NCBI RefSeq assembly: GCF_001431665.1
Contig: NZ_LLXV01000026.1
Span: 1 to 56,541, forward strand
Reading direction: 5' to 3'
Source: Stenotrophomonas beteli
GTDB taxonomy: Bacteria; Pseudomonadota; Gammaproteobacteria; Xanthomonadales; Xanthomonadaceae
Length of the DNA: 56,541 nt
The translations under genes were made by a program, and so were the position numbers. The notes below the pieces were generated by a model. That model was not told where the DNA came from. It did not search any database and was given only the letters and a program-made list of their open reading frames with translations. This document shows positions 34,561 through 42,875 of the stretch, in pieces (positions within the stretch are counted from its first letter, which is position 1; each line of letters begins with the position of its first letter).

Positions 34561-35040
34561 TCACTCCGCCGGCCGATGGTCGTAACTGATCACCCGTTCC
34601 ACCTGCCACTGCCCATCCACGCGCCGCCAGACCTGGATGAAGCGCGCCTGCCCGGTCCAATGCTCCACACCCTTCGCATCGCGCTCGTGGAAGCGGTGGT
34701 CGCCGATTTCCAGCGCCCGCTCATCGTGCAGCGGAAAGACCTGCAACGAGCTCTCCACCAGCTCACGGCGCAGGCGGATTTGGTTGGCGCGGGTGCGTTC
34801 ACACAGCGCGGCCACGCTGCGGCGGAAGTCGTCGCGGCTGCTGGCAGACTTGCCGTCCTTGTCATGGAAGAACTCCATGTCCCTGGTGGTCATCGACGCG
34901 GCCTTGTCGGCATCGCAGTCTTCGAACGCGGCGGCGAACAGCTGTGTATCCGCCTGGCGGATCTGTTCGCGCAGGGTGTCGGGCGCGCTCGGGGCGGCGG
35001 CGAGGCCGGCGGCCAGCAGGGGCAGGGTGAACAGCAGCAT
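34561..35040 (-). CDS. exported NTF2-like (DUF4440) protein
   Basis: This 159-residue protein has a signal peptide (MLLFTLPLLAAGLAAAPSAP). A domain resembling NTF2-like/SnoaL folds follows: AFEDCDADKAASMTTRDMEFFHDKDG at the cone entrance, and WTGQARFIQVWRRVDGQWQVERVISYDH as the closing sheet. Such domains bind small hydrophobic ligands or act as hydrolases; the substrate is unknown. GGGAG precedes the ATG at 35040, preferred to an in-frame TTG at 35046. Confidence 0.8.
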   Translation of the reverse strand: MLLFTLPLLAAGLAAAPSAPDTLREQIRQADTQLFAAAFEDCDADKAASMTTRDMEFFHDKDGKSASSRDDFRRSVAALCERTRANQIRLRRELVESSLQVFPLHDERALEIGDHRFHERDAKGVEHWTGQARFIQVWRRVDGQWQVERVISYDHRPAE

Positions 35041-35259
35041 GGGCAATCTCCCGGAGGTGGTTCACGCAGGCTGGCACGGCCCGCTGCGCCCCGCTGCCGT
35101 GCTGCGACGAAACCGGCGCCGGGCGCGATGAAACCCGGTCTTGGCGGCACGGCCACCCGGCCACCTGTGCACGCCGTGTCACAGTGCGCCGCGATTCCCT
35201 CACGGGCGGCATAGGGATGGGGCTCTAGCCTGCAACTCTGCCCTTCCACAGGAGCCCCC

Positions 35260-36072
35260 ATGTCCGCTTCCCGTATCCGCCTGCACGTTGAAGACACCGG
35301 CGGCGATGGCCGCCCGGTCATCCTCATCCATGGCTGGCCGCTGTCGGCCGACGCCTGGAAGCCTCAGGTGTCAATCCTGCGCGATGCCCAGTTCCGGGTG
35401 ATCAGCTACGACCGTCGTGGCTTCGGCCGCTCCGAAAAGCCCGCCGACGGCTATGACTACGACAGCCTGGCGGCGGACCTGGCGGCGTTGATCGAAGAGC
35501 GCGACCTGCGCGAGGTGACGTTGGTCGGCTTCTCGATGGGCGGTGGCGAGGTGGCCCGCTACGTTGCCAACCAAGGTGAGGATCGCTTGCACAGCGTGGT
35601 GTTCGCCGCCGCCGTGCCGCCGTATCTGCTGAAGAGTGACGACAATCCGGACGGCCCGCTGACCCAGGACAAGGCCGATGAGATGCGCCGCGGCCTGGAG
35701 AAGGATCGCGAGGCGTTCTTCGATGGCTTCACCCGCGATTTCTTCAGCGCTGACGGCAAACTGATGGTGACCGAAGATCAGCGCCAGGCCGCGATCGCGC
35801 TGTGCCATCAGTCCGACCAGACCGCCGCGCTGGGCTGCATGCAGTCCTTCGCCACCACCGATTTCCGCGATGACCTCAAGAAGATCACCGTGCCGACCTT
35901 GGTCCTGCACGGTGACAGCGACGCCATCGTGCCGTTTGAAGGCTCGGGCGAGCGCACGCACCAGGCCATTGCGGGCAGCGAGGTGGTGATCCTGCAAGGC
36001 GCGCCGCACGGCTGCAATACCAGCCATGCCGACCACTTCAATCTGGCGCTGCTGAACTTCCTGAAGAAGTAA
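35260..36072 (+). CDS. alpha/beta hydrolase (non-haem peroxidase/esterase type)
   Basis: This 270-residue alpha/beta hydrolase carries the oxyanion stretch HGWPLSADAW near residue 24, YDRRGFGRS near 50, and nucleophile elbow GFSMGG with Ser92. The acid is expected in LHGDSDAIVPF near 225 and the catalytic His in GAPHGCN near 250. This is the pattern of cofactor-free chloroperoxidase/esterase family members. The natural substrate is unknown. Cytosolic: no signal peptide. A short basic protein gene follows 9 bp downstream and may be co-transcribed. Confidence 0.9.
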   Translation: MSASRIRLHVEDTGGDGRPVILIHGWPLSADAWKPQVSILRDAQFRVISYDRRGFGRSEKPADGYDYDSLAADLAALIEERDLREVTLVGFSMGGGEVARYVANQGEDRLHSVVFAAAVPPYLLKSDDNPDGPLTQDKADEMRRGLEKDREAFFDGFTRDFFSADGKLMVTEDQRQAAIALCHQSDQTAALGCMQSFATTDFRDDLKKITVPTLVLHGDSDAIVPFEGSGERTHQAIAGSEVVILQGAPHGCNTSHADHFNLALLNFLKK

Positions 36073-36081
36073 ACTGGCGCC

Positions 36082-36255
36082 ATGCGCAAAACTGCAACGC
36101 CACCCTGGAAGAAGCCCAACCCCAAGGGCCAGAAATCCCAGCCGCTGTCGCCGGCGCAGAAGGACGCGGCCCGGCAGCGGGCGGAAGAGAATGGTCGCCC
36201 GTACCCGAACCTGGTCGACAACATGTGGGCGGCCAAGCTGCCGCGCGGTGATTGA
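36082..36255 (+). CDS. small basic protein, 57 aa
   Basis: A 57-codon frame starting 9 bp after the hydrolase stop reads MRKTATPPWKKPNPKGQ..., Lys/Pro/Gln-rich, and ends NMWAAKLPRGD. It has no hydrophobic segment. Spacing and composition suggest a real gene expressed with the hydrolase, probably an unstructured conserved xanthomonad protein. No function can be assigned. Confidence 0.6.
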   Translation: MRKTATPPWKKPNPKGQKSQPLSPAQKDAARQRAEENGRPYPNLVDNMWAAKLPRGD

Positions 36256-36259
36256 TATC

Positions 36260-36286
36260 GGGAGCCGGGCGTGGGCTCGGCTCTAC
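36260..36286. repeat. SMAG half-unit overlapping a stop codon
   Basis: GGAGCCGGGCGTGGGCTCGG followed by CTCTAC. Its CTAC end supplies the TAG stop of the minus-strand gene at 36283. Confidence 0.7.
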
Positions 36287-36963
36287 CTCTCAATCAGTGG
36301 CGACCAGCCGGTGTCCCTCCACGGGGCTACGTCCGCCTGCCGCACCGATACCGCGTCGGCGGGCAGGCCAGCCAGCTGCGCCAGCTCGGCCTGCAATGCC
36401 ACCGCATCCACGGCATTGGGAATGGCCACCTGCAATCGATCGCCAAGATGGCGGATCTGCACGGGAAGCTGTGCGCGCGCTTCGTGGTCGCCGCCGAAGC
36501 GGCCGATCGGGTAGCGCATCACGACCGGGCGTGCCAGCGGCACCAACGCGGGCTGCCACCGTTGCAGCACCACGGGCTGCGCCGCCACCGGAACGCGGAC
36601 TTCGGCGATCGTGACCGGGTAGCCGCGCAGGCTCTCGACCATCACCTGGAAGCGTGCACCATCGGGCATCGCCACCACCGTAACCGCCAGCGCACCCAGC
36701 GCCACCATCGTACCGGCGAAGTACCAGCGGCGCGGGGCGCTGGCAGGGCGCATTGCGCTGCGCAGGCCGGGGCGGCGGCGCAGTGCGCGCGCGTACAGGC
36801 GGCGGTCCTTTTTGCGGGGGCTGCTGCTGTGCGCGGGCAGGTTCAGCGGCACCGGCGGCAGGCGCGCTGCACGCGCGTTGATCAGGCGTGACAGCAGCCA
36901 GGCCACCAGTGCGAATGTAAACAGCGGCAGCAGCGTGCGCACCGCCAGGTACAGCGTCACCAT
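36283..36963 (-). CDS. membrane protein, unknown function
   Basis: This 226-residue protein has an N-terminal hydrophobic helix (TLLPLFTFALVAWLLSRLI, residues about 9-27). An Arg/Lys-rich cytoplasmic stretch follows, then a second helix near residues 80-98 (YFAGTMVALGALAVTVVAM). About 125 residues of probable periplasmic domain complete it. I recognise no family. GGAG about ten bases upstream supports the ATG at 36963; in-frame extension further upstream would overlap the divergent gene's leader. Its stop comes from a SMAG terminus. Confidence 0.6.
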   Translation of the reverse strand: MVTLYLAVRTLLPLFTFALVAWLLSRLINARAARLPPVPLNLPAHSSSPRKKDRRLYARALRRRPGLRSAMRPASAPRRWYFAGTMVALGALAVTVVAMPDGARFQVMVESLRGYPVTIAEVRVPVAAQPVVLQRWQPALVPLARPVVMRYPIGRFGGDHEARAQLPVQIRHLGDRLQVAIPNAVDAVALQAELAQLAGLPADAVSVRQADVAPWRDTGWSPLIER

Positions 36964-37095
36964 CCTGCGCACTCCCTGCACGCTCGCGTCTTTCCGGCTA
37001 GCCATCCTACCGGTACACGTTGCGTATGTCGCATCTGCCAGCCGACAGCGCCGGTACGCTTGGTTAGCATGGCACCCCGTTGCAAGGAGGTACCC

Positions 37096-37749
37096 ATGCC
37101 CGCGACTGCCTCCCGTCTTGGCCGCCTGTTCGGGCCAGCGTTGATGTTGTTCCTGTTGCAGGTGCTCGCGCTGCTGGCGCTGGGCTTGGAGGCCGGCTAC
37201 TTCCATCATCGCGTGGCGCTGCTGCTGGAGCCGCTCAGCACGGCCTGCGGCGGGCCGGATCCGGTGGCGCGGCTGCAGGTGGCCGAGCAGCTGATGGCCC
37301 GCGCCGAGGCGCTGGACGATTGGCAACCGCTGCGCTGGATTCCGCTGATGGGCATCGTGCTGGCACTGTTGGGCGCCATGACGCTGTGCGCCAGCCGGGC
37401 GTTGCGCATGCCCCAACGATGGCGTGCGGCGGGCGGATCGCTGGCGCTGCTGCACGGCGCCGCATTGGCGCTGGCGAGCTGGACGCTGCACCTGTATGAG
37501 AACGCCTGGAGCAGTCTGGCCAGCCTGTCCCCTGCGACATGCCTGGTGGATCTGACCGAGCACGGCAAGGTGCCGCTGGCGCAGGCGCAACAGGTGGTGT
37601 TCCACATTCTCACCCGCGAGCATGCGCCGCTGCAGCGCAACCCGGACGATCTGGCCCTGGTGCTGGCCATGCTGCTGTTGATGGCAATGGTCGCCAGTCT
37701 TGCGCTGTGGCGCGCTGCGGCACGCGGCGGTGCGTTCGCTGACGGCTGA
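37096..37749 (+). CDS. polytopic membrane protein, unknown function
   Basis: This 217-residue protein has four hydrophobic segments: about residues 11-35, 82-100, 115-133 and 193-212. A loop with two cysteines (STACGG, SPATCLVD) could be periplasmic. I recognise no family. AAGGAGG sits nine bases before the ATG at 37096, a strong start signal. It is divergent from the membrane gene at 36283-36963 and lies 65 bp upstream of the deacetylase gene, possibly in one transcript. Confidence 0.7.
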   Translation: MPATASRLGRLFGPALMLFLLQVLALLALGLEAGYFHHRVALLLEPLSTACGGPDPVARLQVAEQLMARAEALDDWQPLRWIPLMGIVLALLGAMTLCASRALRMPQRWRAAGGSLALLHGAALALASWTLHLYENAWSSLASLSPATCLVDLTEHGKVPLAQAQQVVFHILTREHAPLQRNPDDLALVLAMLLLMAMVASLALWRAAARGGAFADG

Positions 37750-37814
37750 GCCCATCTCGGCGAACGCCTGCATTCGCGCTACAGTCCACGCAGTGTCCCG
37801 ACAAGGAAGTGCCG

Positions 37815-38783
37815 ATGCGTGCGTTGTTGCGAGCCCTGCCGTTGCTGTTGCTGTCACTGGCCGTGCAGGCTGCCGGGGTTGATCGTCGCATTGCGGTGAC
37901 CATCGATGACCTGCCCTGGGCGCGGGTGGACGAGATCGTACCGGCCGATCTGCAGGCGCGGCATGCCGCGTTGATGGCGCAGCTGCACCAGGCCAACGTG
38001 CCGGTGGTCGGCTTCGTCAACGAGAACAAGCTGGAGGTGGATGGGCAGGTGCAGCCGGCGCGCGTGCAGATGCTGCGCGACTGGCTGCAGGCCGGGTATG
38101 TGCTGGGTAATCACACCTACTCGCACATGGACCTCAATGCCAAGGGAGTGCCGACGTTCCAGCAGGATTTCCTGCGCGGCGAGACGGTGCTGCGGCCGCT
38201 GCTGGCCGAGCATGGGCAGGTGCCGCAGTGGATGCGCCATCCCTACCTGCGCGCAGGCCGTACCGTGGACGAGCGCGTGCAGATGGATGCGTTCTTCAAG
38301 GCGCACGGCTACCGCGTGGCACCGGTGACGGTCGACAACGGTGAGTGGGTGTGGGCATTCGCCTATGCCAACGTGATGAACGAACACCCCGATTCGCCTG
38401 CACGCGAGGCCACGCTGGCACAGCTGCGCAAGGGCTATGTGCCGTACATGCTGAACAAGCTGGATTACTACGAGAAGCAGTCGCAGGCGCTGCTGGGCTA
38501 TGCGCTGCCGCAGGTGTGGCTGATGCACGCCAACGAGCTCAATGCCGCCACGTTCGCCGAACTGGTGGCGGCGACGAAGCGCCGTGGCTATCGCTTCGTG
38601 TCACTGGACGAGGCGATGCGCGATCCGGCCTACGCGCGCGGCGCCGAAGGCTACAACGGCCGCTACGGCCCCAGCTGGTTGCACCGCTGGGCAATGGCGG
38701 AGAAGAAGCCGAAGGACTTCTATGCCGGCGAGCCGGTGGTGCCGAGGTGGGTGATGCAGTTGGCGAAGGTGGATTCGGAGTGA
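37815..38783 (+). CDS. secreted polysaccharide deacetylase (NodB domain)
   Basis: This 322-residue protein has a signal peptide ending VQAAG near residue 20. A NodB-homology catalytic domain follows. The metal-binding Asp pair is in VTIDDLPW (Asp31, Asp32). The zinc histidines are in NHTYSH (His100, His104). RHPYLRAG (141-148) supplies the Arg and substrate groove, and LMHANEL near 236 the final catalytic His. It should remove N-acetyl groups from a carbohydrate polymer in the envelope; the polymer cannot be told. AAGGAAG precedes the ATG. Confidence 0.9.
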   Translation: MRALLRALPLLLLSLAVQAAGVDRRIAVTIDDLPWARVDEIVPADLQARHAALMAQLHQANVPVVGFVNENKLEVDGQVQPARVQMLRDWLQAGYVLGNHTYSHMDLNAKGVPTFQQDFLRGETVLRPLLAEHGQVPQWMRHPYLRAGRTVDERVQMDAFFKAHGYRVAPVTVDNGEWVWAFAYANVMNEHPDSPAREATLAQLRKGYVPYMLNKLDYYEKQSQALLGYALPQVWLMHANELNAATFAELVAATKRRGYRFVSLDEAMRDPAYARGAEGYNGRYGPSWLHRWAMAEKKPKDFYAGEPVVPRWVMQLAKVDSE

Positions 38784-38786
38784 AGC

Positions 38787-39629
38787 TCAGCGCTTGACGG
38801 CCAGCACCCCATCCAGTGCCAGCTCTGCCTTGAAGCCGGCCTTTTCCAGCCGCTTGGCTACTTCGCGCGGCACATCGCGGCCGCTGGTCAGCTTGTTCGG
38901 TGCGCCGGTGTAGTGGAACAGGCGGCCGCCCTTGCGGATGACGCGGGCGAGGTGATCGTAGAACACCTGTGAGTACAGTTCGCCGGCGATGCCGAAGCGC
39001 GGCGGGTCGTGCAGGATCGCGTCGACACTGTTGCTGGCCACCTGTTCGATCTGCTGCGAGACGTCGCCGTGGCTGAACTGCAGGCGGCCACCGGCCGCGG
39101 CCGAGTCTGGATCCGGCGACCACGGGTTGAGGGTGCGCAGCCACATTACGTCGGCGTTCTTCTCGAACGAGCGGATCTGGCCGACACCGGCTTCCAGCGC
39201 ACAGGCAGCGAAGTAGCCCAGGCCACCGCAGGTGTCGAGGATGACCTTGCCGGCCGGGGCGACCAGCTCGACCTTGCGGCGCGCATCCTCGAACGGTGAC
39301 AGCTTGGAGGTCGGCAGCATCTTGATGCCGTCGATCTCGAAGGTCGGTGCACCCCATTCGGTCGGCACCAGCTTGATCAACGAGCCGCTATAGCGCGAGA
39401 TCGGTGCGAAGTCCTCGCCGTCCCAGTAGTACAGCGTGCGGTCCTTCAGCTTGCCCGGCCAGGGGTAGGGCTGGCCACGGAAGTGGAAGCCGTCCGCATC
39501 CAGCGCCACGTTGTCCTGGCTGCGGCCGAGGTCGAGCGAGCCCTGCCAGTCGGCAGCGCCCTTGTCATGGGCACGGCGCAGGGTGTCGGCGCTGTCGCGG
39601 GTCAGCAGGGGGCCGGTGTAGTGGGGCAC
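38787..39629 (-). CDS. class I SAM-dependent methyltransferase-like protein
   Basis: This 280-residue protein has a C-terminal Rossmann methyltransferase domain: motif I VILDTCGGLGYFAACALEAG (about residues 130-149), an acidic residue after IRSFEKN, and motif IV AILHDPPRFG near 204. DPPRF resembles the DPPY-type loop of RNA/N-methyltransferases and also spermidine-synthase-like proteins. The N-terminal 100 residues are specific to this family. The substrate is unknown. The gene converges on the deacetylase gene, with 3 bp between stops. Confidence 0.75.
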   Translation of the reverse strand: MPHYTGPLLTRDSADTLRRAHDKGAADWQGSLDLGRSQDNVALDADGFHFRGQPYPWPGKLKDRTLYYWDGEDFAPISRYSGSLIKLVPTEWGAPTFEIDGIKMLPTSKLSPFEDARRKVELVAPAGKVILDTCGGLGYFAACALEAGVGQIRSFEKNADVMWLRTLNPWSPDPDSAAAGGRLQFSHGDVSQQIEQVASNSVDAILHDPPRFGIAGELYSQVFYDHLARVIRKGGRLFHYTGAPNKLTSGRDVPREVAKRLEKAGFKAELALDGVLAVKR

Positions 39630-39779
39630 GGCGGGTACCGGGGCGGTTCGGGGGAGGGCATGGTACCGCAGGGCTCATGATGGGTTGAAAGAGTGATTTT
39701 TGACCATGGTCGTTGAGAACAACGGTCTATGGGGCATGTGTAACTAATCTCAGTATGACGGGATGCCGCGACGCGGCCT

Positions 39780-40490
39780 TCAGTGAAAGGCTGAAAGCCG
39801 CCTAAGATCAGTTGCCTGCTGGGCGAACTGAGTTCCGCGATTGGATGCGCATTGCCTTGGTATGCACACGTCCAGCGAGGTGCTCACGAATCGTGACTCC
39901 ATTATGGTGCAGACGACGCCAATTCCCTCGCTGAGATAGAAGGGGGATGAATAATGACGTGTATCGCTAAAATAGCATCTGCCGTTGTCAATGCCGATCT
40001 TGGCTGTTCGGGCTCCCGCGACGGAGCTCTCTGCGTTCATCTGGCCTGTTGAATAATAGGACACGCCCACAGGAACACGTCCATTCGGCGCAGTTGCCGT
40101 AACCCAGTCAATACTCTTCGAACTCCATTTTGAGGTTGGATTCCCTGGGGTGTTTTCACGAGTGCATGCCCAGCCTGCTGCCGGCCCTTCAATCGTCCCC
40201 TCCCCTTGAGATGGTTCCATATCCATGGAAGCGCAGAAAGCTTGGTGGTAGAGCTTAGTCGCCTCCGACTGGTCGCTGTATCGATAGATCAGTCGTCCAA
40301 ATCCATCAGGCTTCAGATGCTGATCAACTTGAATCTGCCCTCCATCGAAGTCTGGCCAAGTTGTACGGCGAACAATGATGATCTCTCCTTTGGCGCTGAG
40401 CTCCGTTCTGTCGACACTCAATGGTGTTTCTGCGAATGCAGGCGAGGCCGTGGCGATTGCCAGACACAGGATCAGTGTGCGATTACTCAT
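39780..40490 (-). CDS. secreted cysteine-rich protein, unknown, low GC
   Basis: This 236-residue protein has a signal peptide (MSNRTLILCLAIATASPAFAE). Six cysteines remain in the mature part, enough for three disulphides. I recognise no family. GGAG precedes the ATG at 40490 at eight bases, so the in-frame start at 40535 is less likely. Base composition is visibly lower in GC than both neighbours, which suggests horizontal acquisition of a single gene. Confidence 0.7.
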   Translation of the reverse strand: MSNRTLILCLAIATASPAFAETPLSVDRTELSAKGEIIIVRRTTWPDFDGGQIQVDQHLKPDGFGRLIYRYSDQSEATKLYHQAFCASMDMEPSQGEGTIEGPAAGWACTRENTPGNPTSKWSSKSIDWVTATAPNGRVPVGVSYYSTGQMNAESSVAGARTAKIGIDNGRCYFSDTRHYSSPFYLSEGIGVVCTIMESRFVSTSLDVCIPRQCASNRGTQFAQQATDLRRLSAFH

Positions 40491-40617
40491 CTGCGAGTCT
40501 CCGTTCTTCGGCTGCGGAGACACTAGGCTCAACAATGTTCAGTTTTCAGATTGTGACCCGCACCGTACTTGACCAGATTTCAAACTTTTCTTGCTAGTTT
40601 GAATGTTGATCCATCGC

Positions 40618-41034
40618 TCAATCGCACTTCACCGCATACACCGGCCCGGCCCCGATCAGCATCAGCGCCATGTAGTCGCTGTCGCTGGCCTTGCCCTTCA
40701 GCGTCGCGCCCTTGTTGAAGTGGAAGATGCCGAAGCCGCCGGCCATGCGGATCAGCGCACTGTCGATCTGGTCGGCGTCATCGCGGAAGTAGCGGCCGAT
40801 CTCGCTGTTGCTGGCCTTGTGCAGGGCGTTCGGTTCGCGCTGCCACTGGCCATCGCGACCGAAGGAAACGAAGTACTGGCCGCCTTCCTTGTCGATGCGG
40901 AAATCGGCGGGCTTGCGCGCGCTGGTGGCGAAGCAGCCCTGCAATGGGTCGGCGGAGAAGGGAAGCCGCGCATCGTCGCCGCAGGCAGCGAGCAGCAGGA
41001 GGGCACCGGGCAGCAGCAGGCGGAGCGCGCGCAT
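40618..41034 (-). CDS. lipoprotein, unknown function
   Basis: This 138-residue protein starts MRALRLLLPGALLLLAACGDD, with a lipobox LLAAC; the lipidated Cys is residue 18. Asp at positions +2 and +3 would favour inner-membrane retention by E. coli rules. The mature domain is compact alpha/beta with cysteines in LQGCFATS and at the end (VKCD). No family is recognised. Confidence 0.72.
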   Translation of the reverse strand: MRALRLLLPGALLLLAACGDDARLPFSADPLQGCFATSARKPADFRIDKEGGQYFVSFGRDGQWQREPNALHKASNSEIGRYFRDDADQIDSALIRMAGGFGIFHFNKGATLKGKASDSDYMALMLIGAGPVYAVKCD

Positions 41035-41124
41035 GGGATGTCCCTACAGGGCAGGTGCGGCTAGTGTAGGCAGCACGCGGGCGTGGCCCGTACAGAAATT
41101 CGGCAAGGTCAGAGGGGTTTTCGG

Positions 41125-41409
41125 ATGGCGCAGGGCAAGGCACCGTGGTGCGGCGTGGCCAGTTGGCTGGGCATGGTGGTCGGCTGGGGCGCGGGTGCAT
41201 TGGCTGCACAGGCGGCGGTGGCGGCCGGCGGCAATGGCCTGGCCGCGGGGATGGGCGTGGCTGTGCTGGGTGCGGCGCTCGTGGGTGCCGGCTTTGCCGT
41301 GGCCTCGCGCGTGCGCGGCGAGCGCTGGCCGTGGGTCGGCATTGCCGGTGCGGTCGTGAGCGCGCTGCCGCTGCTGATGTACCTGCTGCGGATGATGCTG
41401 AAGCTCTGA
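41125..41409 (+). CDS. small hydrophobic membrane protein
   Basis: This 94-residue protein has three hydrophobic helices (about residues 10-32, 36-57 and 66-88) rich in Gly and Ala. AGAGGGG precedes the ATG at 41125, preferred to the in-frame start at 41083. No family is recognised. A SMAG-type palindrome follows directly. Confidence 0.6.
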   Translation: MAQGKAPWCGVASWLGMVVGWGAGALAAQAAVAAGGNGLAAGMGVAVLGAALVGAGFAVASRVRGERWPWVGIAGAVVSALPLLMYLLRMMLKL

Positions 41410-41411
41410 CG

Positions 41412-41487
41412 GTAGTGCCGGCCGCTGTCCGGCAACACTGGATTGCTTCCGGAGCCCATGAGGTTGCCGGCCAGCGGCAGGCACTAC
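41412..41487. repeat. SMAG-type palindrome, GTAGTGCCGGCC subtype
   Basis: The element begins GTAGTGCCGGCCGCTG and ends CAGCGGCAGGCACTAC, with a few mismatches between arms. It lies between converging genes. Confidence 0.8.
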
Positions 41488-41497
41488 CGGATGCGCG

Positions 41498-42442
41498 TCA
41501 CGCGCTGCGGTGGATCTCCACCGTGACGTGCACCAGCTCTTCATGGATCGCAAGCGCGCTGCGCACGGTATCGGCATCCAGCGTGGCGTCGCTGGTGACC
41601 ACGCTGGCGCTGACCGCGTACTTGCCGCGGCCCACCTGCCAGACGTGCAGATCGGCCAGGCGCGCCGGCCACGGGCCCTGCTCGATCACGTCGCGTACTT
41701 CGGCCACCACCGGCGCGTCCATCTGCGCGTCGAGCAGGATGCGGCCGCTGTCGCGCAGCAGGCCGATCGCCCACACCGTGACCAGCACGGCGCCGACCAG
41801 GCCCATCACCGGGTCCAGCCAGGTCAGGCCCAGCAGCTTGCCGCCGAGCAGGGCGACAATGGCCAGCACCGAGGTCGCGGCGTCGGCCAGCACGTGCACG
41901 TAGGCCGAGCGCAGGTTGAGGTCGTGGCCGTGCGAGTGATCGTGGTGATCATGATCATGCCCGTGGTGGTGGTGCGCATGCCCCGGGCGGTCGTGCAGCC
42001 ACCACGCGCACAGCAGGTTCACGCCCAGGCCGACGACGGCGATGGCGATGGCTTCGTTGTAGTGGATGGGCGCGGGCACCCACAGCCGTTCCAGCGATTG
42101 CACCGCCATCAGCACGGCCACGCCGAGCAGGGCGATGGCGCTGGTGTAGCCGGCCAGGATCTCGATCTTCCAGGTGCCGAAGGCGAAGCGCGGATCGTGC
42201 GCGTAGTGGCGCGCGCAGCGGTAAGCGAACACCGACAGGCCCAGCGCCAACGCGTGCGAGCTCATGTGCCAGCCGTCGGCGAGCACGGCCATGGAGTTGA
42301 ACCACCAGCCGCCGACGATCTCCACCAGCATCATGCCGACGGTGAGCCACAGGGCACGGCGGGTGTTGCGTTCGGCCAGCGGGTTGCCGTCGTCGAAGCG
42401 GTGGTCGTGGCGACGGGCGGCGGCGAGGGCGTCCAGGTGCAT
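41498..42442 (-). CDS. dmeF: cation diffusion facilitator, Co/Ni efflux (DmeF-like)
   Basis: This 314-residue CDF transporter has six transmembrane helices. Metal-site motifs are visible: HMSSHALALG in the second helix (after MAVLADGW) and HVLADAATSVLAI in the fifth. Between them lies a His-rich cytoplasmic loop (HAHHHHGHDHDHHDHSHGHD), the mark of DmeF-type transporters. A C-terminal cytoplasmic domain follows. It should export cobalt and nickel by proton antiport. The gene is divergent from an RcnR-type sensor with an operator 22 bp before its start, so metal induction is likely. The ATG at 42442 is chosen because an earlier in-frame start at 42508 would overlap the operator. Confidence 0.88.
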   Translation of the reverse strand: MHLDALAAARRHDHRFDDGNPLAERNTRRALWLTVGMMLVEIVGGWWFNSMAVLADGWHMSSHALALGLSVFAYRCARHYAHDPRFAFGTWKIEILAGYTSAIALLGVAVLMAVQSLERLWVPAPIHYNEAIAIAVVGLGVNLLCAWWLHDRPGHAHHHHGHDHDHHDHSHGHDLNLRSAYVHVLADAATSVLAIVALLGGKLLGLTWLDPVMGLVGAVLVTVWAIGLLRDSGRILLDAQMDAPVVAEVRDVIEQGPWPARLADLHVWQVGRGKYAVSASVVTSDATLDADTVRSALAIHEELVHVTVEIHRSA

Positions 42443-42463
42443 GGGGAGACCAGAGGTGGAAGG

Positions 42464-42480
42464 ATACCCCCATAGGGTAT
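42464..42480. promoter_or_regulatory. RcnR/FrmR-type operator between dmeF and its sensor
   Basis: The palindrome ATACCCCCATAGGGTAT has AT ends and a C-tract/G-tract core, the layout of CsoR-superfamily RcnR/FrmR sites. It lies between the two divergent starts (42442 and 42492) and can control both. Confidence 0.75.
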
Positions 42481-42491
42481 ACGATACGGGC

Positions 42492-42776
42492 ATGGCCCAT
42501 GTACACAAGAATCGAAAGCAGCTGCTGACCCGGGTACGACGTATCGGCGGCCAGGTGGCGGCGTTGGAACAGGCACTGGACAGGCCCGAGGGTGAAGCCG
42601 GCGACTGCGCGGACGTACTGGTGCAGGTCGCCGCCGTGCGCGGTGCCGCCCACAGCCTGCTGATGGAGCTGCTGCACGAGCACCTGCAGGAGCATGTGGT
42701 AGGGGCGGAAGACCCGCAGCAGCGCGCCGCCGAGGCCGAGGTGCTGGTGGAGCTGCTGCGCCGCTACGGCAAATAG
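42492..42776 (+). CDS. dmeR: RcnR-type metal-sensing repressor (DmeR-like)
   Basis: This 94-residue all-helical repressor belongs to the CsoR/RcnR/FrmR superfamily. The metal-ligand fingerprint of RcnR (His3, Cys35, His60, His64 in E. coli) is present as His3, Cys39, His64 and His68, because of a four-residue insertion before the Cys. A histidine at the last position separates Co/Ni sensors from formaldehyde-sensing FrmR, so a Co/Ni sensor is favoured. It is divergent from dmeF and very close to the shared palindrome, indicating autorepression. Metal binding should release DNA. Confidence 0.88.
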   Translation: MAHVHKNRKQLLTRVRRIGGQVAALEQALDRPEGEAGDCADVLVQVAAVRGAAHSLLMELLHEHLQEHVVGAEDPQQRAAEAEVLVELLRRYGK

Positions 42777-42787
42777 GCCGAGGGGGG

Positions 42788-42875
42788 GTAGAGTCGACTG
42801 TTAGTCGGCTGCTCTTCGCCCAGGCGGCATGGGATCCCGCGCTTCGCGCGAGAGTCGACTAACAGTCCACTCTAC
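42788..42875. repeat. SMAG-type palindrome, GTAGAGTCGACT subtype
   Basis: The arms GTAGAGTCGACTGTTAGTCG and CGACTAACAGTCCACTCTAC bound the element. The CTAC end overlaps the stop of the MerC-domain gene. Confidence 0.85.

Noticed and set aside
36964..37857. Long upstream extension of the 36283-36963 membrane gene
   Set aside because: The extension is antisense to a gene with a strong ribosome-binding site and reads as His/Gln/Arg-rich noise.
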